A DNA stretch of 14,505 bases, from the NCBI GenBank assembly GCA_019752975.1, contig JAIELM010000060.1, positions 1 through 14,505 of the forward strand. Direction: 5' to 3'. A model generated the notes under the pieces. That model saw only the letters and a program-made list of their open reading frames with translations, did no database searches and was not told the origin of the DNA. Below are positions 1 to 7,787 of this stretch, in pieces. This stretch comes from Undibacterium sp. (GTDB lineage: Bacteria > Pseudomonadota > Gammaproteobacteria > Burkholderiales > Burkholderiaceae_D). A program made the position numbers and the translations under genes. Each line of letters begins with the position of its first letter. Positions within the stretch are counted from its first letter, which is position 1.

Positions 1-717
1 GGCGTTCGTGGTGTGTTTACGCCCGAGCAAGTGGATTTTTCTCAGCTGCAGCGTTCCTTTACTATCCATGCGAACGATGGTTTTTCCGGCGCGTGGGCGA
101 CACGCTTGATCGCAGCCACGAGCGCAGAAGCGCCCGGCGTGTCTTTGCATTTTTTGGCGCGTAGTAGCAATAATATTGAGGGCTTACGCAGCGGTGTCAT
201 TGATTTGGATATCGGCGTGGCGCGAGTAGCAGAACCGGAGTTGGTTAGCGAGCCCTTGTTCGATGCGGGTTTTATCGGTGTGGTGCGAGATCAACATCCT
301 TTGCTTGATAAGAGGACTAACACGGGGAATAACAACGGGACTAACAAGTAGAATTCAGAGCAAGGAAGTGTCGAAGATTTTGTTGCATGGCCGCATATCC
401 TGACTTCACGCCGCGATCCGGCGACTGCGCGCATCGATGGTGCTTTGGAAGTATTGGGTTTGCGTCGTCGAGTAGCGCTGGTGGCACCGGGTTTTCAGGC
501 CGCCTTAGTCATGGCCGCAAGTTCCGATTTGATCGCAACGATGCCTAAGCCGTTTGCCCTGTGGGCCATGGCGTATCTGCGTTTAAAACTCTTCATATTG
601 CCACTACCTATGCCGCTGGTTAAGGTGTCTCAAACATGGCACGCTCGGCATCATGCGGATCCCGCACATGCTTGGTTACGTGGACATGTACAAGCACTGT
701 GTAGGGATGCGGGATAA
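1..717 (+). pseudogene. LysR-type transcriptional regulator, partial and interrupted by an in-frame stop
   Basis: The reading frame is already open at base 1 and carries the effector-binding half of a LysR-type regulator; the N-terminal winged-helix DNA-binding domain lies outside the window. Visible landmarks are FTIHANDGFSG at the start of the periplasmic-binding-protein-like fold, GLRSGVIDLDIGV, and LVSEPLFDAGFIGVVRDQHPLL. After HPLLDK the protein runs into an Asn/Thr/Gly-rich stretch and a TAG at 349-351. The same frame then resumes with recognisable LysR sequence (VEDFVAWPHILTSRRDP, VALVAPGFQAALVMAASSDLIAT, WHARHHADPAHAWLR) up to TAA at 715-717. There is no frameshift: one stop in a short insertion splits the gene. 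The C-terminal part has no obvious ribosome-binding site. A functional gene would need suppression of the stop, so pseudogene is the best call. The target genes are unknown. Confidence 0.85.
311..351 (+). repeat. Short degenerate tandem repeat inserted in the LysR gene
   Basis: The segment contains approximate copies of a unit of about 12 bp: ACTAACACGGGGA, then ATAACAACGGG, then ACTAACAAG, ending in the TAG stop. The encoded residues (TNTGNNNGTNK) are low complexity and fall where LysR proteins normally have only a few loop residues between the HPLL and SVEDF positions. An in-frame expansion or small insertion is therefore the likely cause of the gene break. Confidence 0.5.
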
Positions 718-822
718 AGTTGACAAATTCAGTGGAAAGTCGAGTTTGAAGGTCGCCCTCCTGGTCGTCATCGAGATAGAGGAAGAAGTCAGATTTGCGA
801 TGAAAGTCACCTAGAAATTTCA

Positions 823-870
823 TGTCATTTATGGTTAATGCGTATAAACAACATTTACCAATAAATGACA
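823..870. repeat. Inverted repeat upstream of the Cache-protein promoter
   Basis: TGTCATTTAT at 823-832 pairs perfectly with ATAAATGACA at 861-870. The pairing can extend inward through GGTTAA (833-838) and TTACCA (855-860) with a one-base offset. The repeat ends about 8 bp before the -35 element of the downstream promoter, so it could be an operator, or a hairpin in readthrough RNA from the LysR gene. There is no U-tract of terminator type. Confidence 0.5.
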
Positions 871-878
871 CTTTCACT

Positions 879-907
879 TTGTGACGCGTCCTTTAAAAGC
901 CTATACT
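879..907 (+). promoter_or_regulatory. Sigma70-type promoter of the Cache-domain gene
   Basis: TTGTGA (879-884, 4/6 to consensus) and TATACT (902-907, 5/6) are separated by an ideal 17 bp. Transcription would start near 914, giving a leader of about 65 nt before the ATG at 979. Confidence 0.55.
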
Positions 908-978
908 TGAATTGCAGGATCGGCAAACGGTAATTGTTTGGAACTCACTTTTACTTCTTACTTGAGAAAGAGCTTGTC

Positions 979-1455
979 ATGAAAAATATTCGTAGAATCT
1001 TACTTTCCGGTTTATTTATTTTGTGGTCTTTTGGTTTTTCTTTGTCGACATTCGCGGGTGAGAGAGCGACCAAAGAAGAAGCAGTCGCCATGGTAAAAAA
1101 AGCTGTGGCATTTTATAAAGCGAACGGCAGAGAGAAATCGTTGGTTGCTTTCAGTGACCAAACGGGTCAGTTCAGAGATAGAGAACTTTTCCTCATTGTG
1201 CTTGACCCTAAAGGCGTGGCAGTTGCCCACACCGCGCTCAAGAAGATGATCGGTGCCAATATCATGGAGCTAAAAGATGTCAATGGCGTCATGATCATTA
1301 AGAGTTTTTTTAAGGCGGCGGAAAAGAACGGTTCAGGATGGAGCGATGAATATGTCTTCATTAATCCAGCCACTCAACAGATGGAGCCTAAACGTACTTA
1401 CGTGGAAAAAGTGGATGATCTGCTGATTGCGTGTGGCTATCATTTCGTCAAATAG
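979..1455 (+). CDS. Exported single-Cache-domain sensor protein
   Basis: The product is 158 aa. The first ~26 residues form a clear signal peptide: MKNIRR, a hydrophobic core rich in L, F and W, and a likely cleavage after TFA, before GERATKEEA. The rest resembles a stand-alone single-Cache (sCache/Cache_2-type) domain: a long N-terminal helix (KEEAVAMVKKAVAFYKANG), then strands such as DRELFLIVLDPKGVAVAHT and GVMIIKSFFKAAEKNGSGW. Cache domains bind small ligands such as organic acids in the periplasm. There is no transmembrane or output domain, so the protein is probably free in the periplasm and would work with a partner. The ATG at 979 is preferred over an upstream TTG at 934 because GAGAAAGAG lies just upstream and the signal peptide then starts correctly. 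The gene is probably monocistronic. It is close to a kinase-transporter pair and a chemoreceptor, and a functional link to them is only inference. Confidence 0.82.
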   Translation: MKNIRRILLSGLFILWSFGFSLSTFAGERATKEEAVAMVKKAVAFYKANGREKSLVAFSDQTGQFRDRELFLIVLDPKGVAVAHTALKKMIGANIMELKDVNGVMIIKSFFKAAEKNGSGWSDEYVFINPATQQMEPKRTYVEKVDDLLIACGYHFVK

Positions 1456-1597
1456 GTTTAAACAGTTCACCGATGAACAATGAAGACCACTAGCGACCGC
1501 GTTTGAATTGAAATTTGGGTGTGAGAGTAGAATAAATTTCGTGAGGCCTAATGATTCGAGTCCCAATAAAAAGAGAAAAGTAATTATTCAACCCTCT

Positions 1598-1680
1598 ATG
1601 TAAGCCGTCGTTCCAGCATGTTTTTAGCGGGAATCCAGTGACTTTTGTTCAGCAACGTATGTCACTGGATTTCCGATTAA
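1598..1680. repeat. Degenerate copy of an interspersed inverted-repeat element
   Basis: It begins ATGTAAGCCGTC (the same terminus, inverted, as the element at 11710-11813), then carries TTTTTAGCGGGAATCCAGTG and, near the end, GATTTCCGATTAAA. These words recur in the same order in the second copy. An internal hairpin pairs 1629-1642 with 1661-1674 (13 of 14 positions). The right terminal repeat is missing, so this copy appears truncated. It occupies much of the gap before the histidine kinase gene. Confidence 0.65.
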
Positions 1681-1727
1681 ACCCTAGTGAATGACATAAG
1701 ATAGGGTGGAGTCGTTTGAAATTTCAA
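1681..1727 (+). promoter_or_regulatory. Palindromic sites just upstream of the histidine kinase
   Basis: ACCCTA at 1681-1686 pairs with TAGGGT at 1702-1707, and a perfect 12-bp palindrome TTGAAATTTCAA lies at 1716-1727. The segment also holds GGTGGAG (1705-1711), which could serve as a Shine-Dalgarno for an alternative TTG start at 1716. I see no convincing -35/-10 pair. These sites could be operators, but this is weakly supported. Confidence 0.3.
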
Positions 1728-1796
1728 CTTCGTCATAGAGGGCTGAATAAGTACGAGAACACTTCATTTCTTCTACTCTTTATTTTAGAAATTAAT

Positions 1797-3530
1797 ATGG
1801 TTATGCGAAATCTAGCGAACTCACTGCAACAACTCGCAGAAACGAATTTTGCTAGATTAGTTGTCGATGAAACGCCCGCCATCGTTGCCTATATCGATAG
1901 AACACAAACCTATCGCTTCGCCAATAAGGCTTACTTGGACTGGTTTGGTCGCACCATTGAGGAAATGATGGATTTGACGATGAAAGAAGTCATCGGTCCT
2001 ATCTATGAAATGAATCTTCCTCATATTACTGGCGTATTGAACGGCGAGTTACAAATCTTCGAGCGTCAAGTGATTATTCCCGACGGTACTGTGCGTCATA
2101 GTTTGATGACTTATAAGCCGCACCTGATTGATGGTGAAGTGCTTGGTTTTTTTGTGCACGTAGCCGATGTCACGCTCTTAAAAAAAATTGAATCCGAACT
2201 GCGCGCCGAAAAAGAAAAGGTTGGGGCGGTGGCGGCTCGCGAGCTTTTTAATTTACAGCAAACCAATGCGGTGTTAAAACGATTAGGCGCTATTGGTCAG
2301 GAAATTACCGCACATTTAACGATTTCCGCGATTACTGACTCGCTGGATGTCCATGTTCATGGGATCTTGGATGTTGACTCGTTTTCCATTTTTTTGATGA
2401 ATGAAGAGGGCAGCAGCTTGCGGCCGATTTTTCATCGAGAACCCGAGACAACGCCTCCTCTACAAAGCATAGAAATTTCTCAAAGCAGCGACTATTTGCG
2501 ACGTTGTATCGATGAACGTCGAGAACTGATTGTCGACACTGCAGTCGCAGGACTCAATACCCTTTTTCATAGCAAAGTCGCGATGTCCAGTCTGATGATC
2601 GCTCCCTTAGTGGCTGCTGAGCAGGTGATGGGCGTGATGATGATACGTTCGCTTAAACAAGATGCTTATAGCGAACGTGAAAAACTTATTTTTCGTGCCC
2701 TTTGTGCTTATGGTGCGACGGCGTTTATTAATGCAAAAGCCTATCAGCAACTGCAAGATGCCCAAGCTCAGTTGGTGAACCATGGAAAAATGGTGGCATT
2801 AGGCTCTATGGTGGCCGGGATTGCTCATGAATTAAATACCCCCATAGGCAACTGCCTGCTTGCTGCTTCCACATTGGAAATGGAGGCGATGGATTTTAAT
2901 CATTTAAGTCAAAGCAATAATTTGCGGCGCTCTGATCTAAATAACTTTATTGGAATGGTGCAGCGTTCAATTGGTATGGTAATGCAAGGCTTAAATTCTG
3001 CCGCTAAATTAGTCAGTAGTTTTAAACAGGTGGCAGCCGATCAGGAAAACGAAGAGCCATGTGATTTTTACTTACATGAATTGATTGATGATATTCAAGC
3101 TAAGCTAAGTGGAGAACTACAAGCATCAGGACATCAACTTCGTATCGATATTGCTCATGACATTAAAATGCATAGTTGTCCAGAATTTCTAGACAGGGTA
3201 ATAAGCAATTTGATGATGAATGCAATTACTCATGCTTTCGATCACCGCGCTCACGGCGAAATGATATTGAGTGCATCAGTGAGCAACAACGGCAATGTCA
3301 GGATCACATTTGAGGATAATGGAAGTGGAATACACGAGGGAAATTTAAAGAGGATATTTGATCCATTTTTTACTACTAAGTTGGGACAAGGAAGTGTAGG
3401 TTTGGGATTAAACATCAGCTATAACATTGTCACCTTTGTTTTGAAAGGAAGTATTACGGTCGAAAGTGTGGAAGGTAAGGGGAGTAAGTTCGTGATTGAA
3501 TTACCGATGACGATCGTCAACAAAGAATAG
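1797..3530 (+). CDS. PAS-GAF sensor histidine kinase
   Basis: The product is 577 aa from the ATG at 1797. A PAS domain spans about residues 20-125 (TPAIVAYIDRTQTYRFANKA at its start, VADVTLLKK at its end), followed by a helical linker and a GAF-like domain at about 160-315. The kinase core follows: H-box AGIAHELNTPIGN with phospho-acceptor His344, N-box SNLMMNAITHAF, G1 box FEDNGSGI, F-box IFDPFFTT and G2 box GSVGLGLNIS. All catalytic motifs are intact. It lacks transmembrane helices and a receiver domain, so it should be a cytoplasmic orphan kinase; no response regulator gene is in the window. The frame is open to a TTG at 1716, with a better ribosome-binding site (GGTGGAG), which would add 27 residues; the start is unsettled. 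The transporter gene begins 12 bp downstream, so the two are probably co-transcribed, and the kinase may sense the state linked to that substrate. Confidence 0.9.
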   Translation: MVMRNLANSLQQLAETNFARLVVDETPAIVAYIDRTQTYRFANKAYLDWFGRTIEEMMDLTMKEVIGPIYEMNLPHITGVLNGELQIFERQVIIPDGTVRHSLMTYKPHLIDGEVLGFFVHVADVTLLKKIESELRAEKEKVGAVAARELFNLQQTNAVLKRLGAIGQEITAHLTISAITDSLDVHVHGILDVDSFSIFLMNEEGSSLRPIFHREPETTPPLQSIEISQSSDYLRRCIDERRELIVDTAVAGLNTLFHSKVAMSSLMIAPLVAAEQVMGVMMIRSLKQDAYSEREKLIFRALCAYGATAFINAKAYQQLQDAQAQLVNHGKMVALGSMVAGIAHELNTPIGNCLLAASTLEMEAMDFNHLSQSNNLRRSDLNNFIGMVQRSIGMVMQGLNSAAKLVSSFKQVAADQENEEPCDFYLHELIDDIQAKLSGELQASGHQLRIDIAHDIKMHSCPEFLDRVISNLMMNAITHAFDHRAHGEMILSASVSNNGNVRITFEDNGSGIHEGNLKRIFDPFFTTKLGQGSVGLGLNISYNIVTFVLKGSITVESVEGKGSKFVIELPMTIVNKE

Positions 3531-3542
3531 CGCGGAGCGAAA

Positions 3543-5141
3543 ATGACGAACTCCGCCAATCTCGCAGGAGACACAAAAATAATGGAGAGTGAACTTCGTA
3601 AGGTGATCTTCGGCTCCTCTTTAGGCACCGCATTTGAATGGTATGACTTTTTCGTATTTGCGACCTTGGCGACAACGATGGGGCCACTGTTTTTCTCTAA
3701 ATCACTAGGCGAAACTGCCACCTTCCTGGCCACCATCGCGACCTACGGCGCTGGTTTGATTTTACGTCCATTTGGCTCATTGTTATTTGGTCGTATGGGC
3801 GACCTGATAGGCAGAAAAAGAACCTTTATGCTGACCATGAGTTTAATGGGAATCTCGACCGCTAGCATCGGACTATTACCCACTTATGCTGTCGCTGGAA
3901 TTATTGCACCGATCATGTTAGTTACATTACGGTGCCTACAAGGACTGGCGCTTGGTGGCGAATATGGAGGTGCTGCCACTTATGTCGCCGAACATGCAAA
4001 GACAGGTAGCCGAGCTTATGCCACGAGTTGGATACAAATATGCGCCACTTTAGGTTTTCTGCTCTCCTTAATGGTGGTCTTATTTTTTCAGACTTTGCTC
4101 AGCGATACGCAATTCAAAACATGGGGATGGCGAATTCCTTTCTTGATTTCGATCTTGCTATTTGGTGTTTCTCTTTACGTGCGATCCAAACTCAGCGAAT
4201 CACCAATTTTTCTTGAAATGCAAGTGGCTGGAAAATTAAGCACGGCGCCGGTAAGGGAAAGCTTTTTGGAGTGGTCGAATCTGAGAATTATTTTATCCTC
4301 ACTGTTTGGCGCAGTAGCTGGAGTCGGTATTATCTGGTACACAGGGCAATTTTACGCTTTGTTTTTTCTCACCAAAACCTTAAAAGTCGATACCACATTA
4401 GCCTTCATCTTAATTGGCATTGCGTTGACCCTGGCAATTCCCTGCTATCTGCTTGCTGGTAAATTATCAGATCGGTTCGGGCGAAAACGCATCATGATGC
4501 TAGCATTTGTTTTGGCGATCTTTACGTATATTCCCATTTTTAAAGCACTAACCCATTATGCGAATCCCGCATTAGAAAAAGCCATTGCAGAATCGCCTGT
4601 GACGATCACCTCGGATAAATGTTCAGTACCGATTTTTTCAGCACCTGTTAGTGCCTGTGAAAAAATGAGAGACTTTTTTAATTCTGCTGGTATTCCACAC
4701 ACGCTACACATTATTCCTGTGAGTGGCTTATCGGTACAGATAGGCACGACCTACATAGAAGGTGGTGAGCTTGAAAAAATAAAGGCTGCGCTGAGTGTGG
4801 CTCATTATCCAGCCAAAGCCGATGTGACGATGATCAATCGCCCGATGGTGGTCTTGCTACTATTCATTTTGGTGTTTAATGTATGCCTTGCTTATGCGCC
4901 GATTGCAGCTTATCTGGTTGAGCTTTTCCCAACCCGCATCCGTTATTCGAGTATCTCTATGCCTTACCACATAGGTACCGGCTACTTCGGCGGATTCATG
5001 CTGTATTTTTCCACCCTGATTTCGACGAGCACCGGTGATATTTATTCCGGCTTGTATTACCCCATTGCGATAGCGATGATGTCTTTGATCGTGGGTATAT
5101 GTTTACTTCCAGAAACCAAGGATCGCGAAATTAACTATTAA
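3543..5141 (+). CDS. MHS-family (metabolite:H+ symporter) MFS transporter
   Basis: The product is 532 aa with about 12 membrane segments. The family signatures are clear: GTAFEWYDFFVF in helix 1, GRMGDLIGRKR (83-93) after helix 2, RCLQGLALGGEYGGA (130-144) in helix 4, the second-half motif GKLSDRFGRKR (306-316), and ELFPTRIRYSS near the C-terminus. Relatives (ProP, KgtP, ShiA types) import small polar or organic-acid substrates with protons across the inner membrane. An extra soluble segment of about 95 residues (about 338-433) lies between helices 9 and 10 and contains two cysteines (360 and 372). Such insertions are found in longer MHS members. The ATG at 3543 has GGAG just upstream; an in-frame ATG at 3582 behind AGGAGA is an alternative. 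It directly follows the kinase gene, so an operon is likely. The substrate cannot be assigned. Confidence 0.9.
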   Translation: MTNSANLAGDTKIMESELRKVIFGSSLGTAFEWYDFFVFATLATTMGPLFFSKSLGETATFLATIATYGAGLILRPFGSLLFGRMGDLIGRKRTFMLTMSLMGISTASIGLLPTYAVAGIIAPIMLVTLRCLQGLALGGEYGGAATYVAEHAKTGSRAYATSWIQICATLGFLLSLMVVLFFQTLLSDTQFKTWGWRIPFLISILLFGVSLYVRSKLSESPIFLEMQVAGKLSTAPVRESFLEWSNLRIILSSLFGAVAGVGIIWYTGQFYALFFLTKTLKVDTTLAFILIGIALTLAIPCYLLAGKLSDRFGRKRIMMLAFVLAIFTYIPIFKALTHYANPALEKAIAESPVTITSDKCSVPIFSAPVSACEKMRDFFNSAGIPHTLHIIPVSGLSVQIGTTYIEGGELEKIKAALSVAHYPAKADVTMINRPMVVLLLFILVFNVCLAYAPIAAYLVELFPTRIRYSSISMPYHIGTGYFGGFMLYFSTLISTSTGDIYSGLYYPIAIAMMSLIVGICLLPETKDREINY

Positions 5142-5164
5142 ACTTAGGCTCGGTTTAGCCGTTG

Positions 5165-5261
5165 AGGACTTAAGCAAAATTGCGCTGGCTAGGGGCGCAG
5201 GAAGTAAGCTTGTACGACAAGGTGAAAGCAACAACGCGGAGGTCGGTTTTGCCTAAGTCCT
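5165..5261. mobile_element. 97-bp MITE-like inverted-repeat element
   Basis: The left end AGGACTTAAGCAAAA (5165-5179) and the right end TTTTGCCTAAGTCCT (5247-5261) are terminal inverted repeats with 14 of 15 matches. The core is about 67 bp and non-coding. No clear target-site duplication is seen. The right-end word in its complement, AGGACTTAGGCAAAA, also occurs inside the element at 11710-11813 (at 11760-11774). It lies between the transporter stop and the chemoreceptor gene and could form a long hairpin that separates the two transcripts. Confidence 0.65.
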
Positions 5262-5318
5262 ACTAGTTCTAAATAAAGATTTTTGTCACTAATGTCAGGT
5301 AAAACTCAGGAGTTTTTT

Positions 5319-6899
5319 ATGGAACTACGTAATATTCATATCGGTATGCGTTTGGCGCTAGGATTTGGCATTATCTTGGCCATTCTGCTGGGCACCTTCA
5401 TTCTCAGCACAATACTTACGGAAAAAAACAAGAAGGTCTTAGTTGGGCAAGTGGAACTCGCTCGCAACAAAGATAGAATGGCGGCCAATATGAAGGGCGC
5501 TTTGTTGGAAACAGGTATCTCAATGCGCAATATTGTCATGCAATCTGATGTGGCGACGATGCAGAAAGAAGAAGTCAAAATTAAAGAATTACGCAGCCGT
5601 TATGCCGATTCGCGTGAAAAAATAGTCGCTGCCGGACTCAATGATAAAGAACAAAAAATTATCGATGAACTGACAAAATTGGATAAGGAAGTTGAGGGCT
5701 CGTTTAAAGAAGCACTTGGTCAGGCTCTGGCTTTCAATACCGAGGGCGCACTTGGAATTATCATTAGCAAGATTGAGCCACTCAATCAAAAGACGATTAC
5801 CGAAATTAATAAACTGGTCGAAATTCAACAGGCGGCAAGTCGTGAAGTGCTGGAAGACTCGGTTGCTTCGGATAGGAATCTGATGTTTTTCCTGTTAGCC
5901 TGCAATGCCTTCGCTTTGATTTTGGGTGCTGGTTGTGCCGTGATTACTACTCGTAGCATCACCCGTCCGTTGAGCGGAGCGATGGTGGTTGCCAAAAGAG
6001 TCGCTGCCGGGGTTTTGACTTCTGAGGTTGAAGTTGACGGCAGAGACGAAATCAGTGAATTAATGGAAGCACTCAAGGAGATGAATGAAAGCCTGGCCCG
6101 TACGGTAGGAAATGTGAGAACCAGTGCGGAAGCCATTAATGTCGCCTCCAGAGAACTTGCGACTGGCAATGCCGATCTCTCTAACCGTACAGAGTCACAA
6201 GCAAGCTCATTAGAAGAAACAGCGAGCGCAATGGAAACCTTAACGGAAACGGTTAAACAAAATGCAGATAATGCGCGCCAAGCCAATCAATTGGCGGTAT
6301 CAGCATCCGATGTGGCTGCTCAAGGCGGCGCTATCGTGTCGCAGGTTGTGGTCACCATGGGTTCAATTAAAGACAGTTCTAGAAAAATTGTCGACATTAT
6401 TGGCGTGATCGATAGTATCGCTTTCCAAACCAATATTTTGGCCTTAAACGCGGCAGTGGAGGCAGCACGTGCTGGCGAACAGGGACGCGGCTTCGCGGTT
6501 GTTGCTTCCGAAGTGCGTAGTTTGGCGCAACGTAGCGCGGCTGCGGCAAAAGAAATCAAAGAATTGATCGGCGACTCAGTGGATAAAGTTGATGCCGGTG
6601 GCAAATTAGTAGACCAAGCCGGCGACACCATGGAACGCATCGTCACATCTGTTAGTCGATTCGTTGATATCATGAGGGAGATCAGCGTTGCCAGCCATGA
6701 ACAAAGTGTAGGGATTGAAGAAATCAATCGCGCTATCAGCCTAATGGATGAGATGACGCAACAAAATGCGGCTCTGGTTGAACAGGCCGCGGCGGTGGCT
6801 GAAAGTATGTTAGAACAAACAGAAAATTTATCGAATTCAGTACATATCTTTAAATTGCGAGAAGATGGAATAAGTCCACTAAGGCTCACAAGAAATTGA
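5319..6899 (+). CDS. Methyl-accepting chemotaxis protein, four-helix-bundle type
   Basis: The product is 526 aa. Transmembrane helix 1 is at about 10-32, then a periplasmic segment of about 150 residues predicted as a four-helix bundle (Tar/Tsr-like), helix 2 at about 187-210, and a HAMP domain (ITRPLSGAMVVAKRVAAG, then DEISELMEALKEMN). The cytoplasmic signalling hairpin follows, with the highly conserved tip IDSIAFQTNILALNAAVEAA (364-383) and RAGEQGRGFAVVASEVRSLA (384-403), which contacts CheA and CheW. Sequences like SSLEETASAMETL and QQNAALVEQAAA flank it as likely methylation helices. There is no C-terminal NWETF-type CheR/CheB tether. The ATG at 5319 is chosen because CAGGAG sits six bases upstream; a TTG at 5283 is unlikely. 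The ligand is unknown. Its sensor domain is not a Cache type, unlike the exported protein at 979-1455. Confidence 0.95.
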   Translation: MELRNIHIGMRLALGFGIILAILLGTFILSTILTEKNKKVLVGQVELARNKDRMAANMKGALLETGISMRNIVMQSDVATMQKEEVKIKELRSRYADSREKIVAAGLNDKEQKIIDELTKLDKEVEGSFKEALGQALAFNTEGALGIIISKIEPLNQKTITEINKLVEIQQAASREVLEDSVASDRNLMFFLLACNAFALILGAGCAVITTRSITRPLSGAMVVAKRVAAGVLTSEVEVDGRDEISELMEALKEMNESLARTVGNVRTSAEAINVASRELATGNADLSNRTESQASSLEETASAMETLTETVKQNADNARQANQLAVSASDVAAQGGAIVSQVVVTMGSIKDSSRKIVDIIGVIDSIAFQTNILALNAAVEAARAGEQGRGFAVVASEVRSLAQRSAAAAKEIKELIGDSVDKVDAGGKLVDQAGDTMERIVTSVSRFVDIMREISVASHEQSVGIEEINRAISLMDEMTQQNAALVEQAAAVAESMLEQTENLSNSVHIFKLREDGISPLRLTRN

Positions 6900-6904
6900 G
6901 ATGA

Positions 6905-6987
6905 CAGGCCAATTGAGTCCTTCGTAGAAACATCTAGTTCACTCCACTGATTTCAGCTGAGCGACATCTACTTAACTGATTGGCCTG
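6905..6987. repeat. Inverted repeat between chemoreceptor and Crp-type genes
   Basis: CAGGCCAAT (6905-6913) is exactly complementary to ATTGGCCTG (6979-6987), with 65 bp between. It lies between the convergent 3' ends of the + strand chemoreceptor gene and the - strand Crp-type gene. The long loop and lack of a T-tract argue against a standard terminator; it may be the remnant of a small repeat element. Confidence 0.4.
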
Positions 6988-7029
6988 GGTACGCATCCTG
7001 AGTGGCGCGCGACAGAGGATAAAAACGAT

Positions 7030-7680
7030 TTACCAAGCAGACGGAAGCGGTCGTTTTATTTCGACTCGTTTGCGTGATATGACGAGGTAACCACCTGCTG
7101 TTAAATCTTTCAGGATCTTGCTCACCATTTCACGCGAGCATCCTATGCGATTGGCGAGTTCTTGTTGCGTCAATGGTTCGTTAATTACGCGTGCGCCATC
7201 AATATCTTCGGCCAACTCTTGCAGCAGCTGCACCAAGCGACCATATACATCGAGAAGCGCTAGGCTCTTTAGGTTTCTTGTGACCCCGCGAGCACGACGA
7301 ATTAATTTGCCGATCAGCGAAAATACAAAGGCCGGATGACTACTTAAAAATGTGCGGAAATCCGCCATACGAACAATCGCCAGCGACGTCGCTTCTACTG
7401 CCATAATCGAAGCGGATCTCGAACCCGGTTCGAGTGCCATTTCACCAAAATAATCCCCTGCCTTGAGTACGCCTATGCTGGCCTCATTGCCGTTGGCATC
7501 GGCTAGAAAGACTCTGACATGACCAGAAATAATGAAATACACGCTGTCAGTCTCATCACCTTCATTGATAATAATCGCGTTTCGTGGAAATGAACGAAAG
7601 ATCGCATGTTCCAATAGATCATCGGCATCTTGTTGCGGTAGGTCAGGAATATGCAATGTAGGTTTCACGTTGTCTTTCAA
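7030..7680 (-). CDS. Crp/Fnr-family transcriptional regulator
   Basis: The product is 216 aa. The N-terminal cyclic-nucleotide-binding domain (about 20-125) has the expected glycines and the phosphate-binding cassette GDYFGEMALEPGSRSAS, with Glu80, Arg88 and Ser89 at positions that contact cAMP in Crp. A dimerisation helix follows (about 115-145). The C-terminal winged helix-turn-helix (about 165-212) is LTQQELANRIGCSREMVSKI, whose recognition helix SREMVSKIL resembles Crp's SRETVGRIL. There are no Fnr-type cysteine clusters, so oxygen sensing by an iron-sulfur cluster is unlikely. A cyclic nucleotide or a related effector is plausible but unproven. The start is a TTG at 7680, directly preceded by an in-frame TAA, with no strong Shine-Dalgarno; the GTG at codon 5 is an alternative. 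It is convergent with the chemoreceptor gene and appears monocistronic. Confidence 0.9.
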   Translation of the reverse strand: MKDNVKPTLHIPDLPQQDADDLLEHAIFRSFPRNAIIINEGDETDSVYFIISGHVRVFLADANGNEASIGVLKAGDYFGEMALEPGSRSASIMAVEATSLAIVRMADFRTFLSSHPAFVFSLIGKLIRRARGVTRNLKSLALLDVYGRLVQLLQELAEDIDGARVINEPLTQQELANRIGCSREMVSKILKDLTAGGYLVISRKRVEIKRPLPSAW

Positions 7681-7748
7681 TTAGACGTACAACTTCAAGT
7701 GTCGGGATTTAAAACGTAAACAACTTTATTTAAACTTTAGCTGGCAGA

Positions 7749-7787
7749 ATTATACACTCAGCAAGTGTCGCCTACTAAGCTTGTAGG
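7749..7787 (-). promoter_or_regulatory. Promoter and candidate operator of the Crp-type gene
   Basis: On the minus strand a perfect TATAAT lies at 7754-7749, about 70 bp upstream of the TTG start. No good -35 is found at 16-18 bp. Instead, a small inverted repeat, CCTAC-N7-GTAGG (7771-7787), covers the -35 region, which would suit an activator-dependent promoter or an autoregulatory site. It does not match the TGTGA-N6-TCACA Crp consensus. Confidence 0.45.

Noticed and set aside
620..877. 85-aa minus-strand open frame
   Set aside because: It overlaps the real C-terminal coding part of the LysR gene in antisense and its start lies within the inverted repeat upstream of the Cache promoter; no ribosome-binding site and no recognisable motif.
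6320..6889. Long minus-strand frame opposite the chemoreceptor
   Set aside because: It is the antisense shadow of the highly conserved signalling domain, serine/alanine-rich as expected from such mirror frames.
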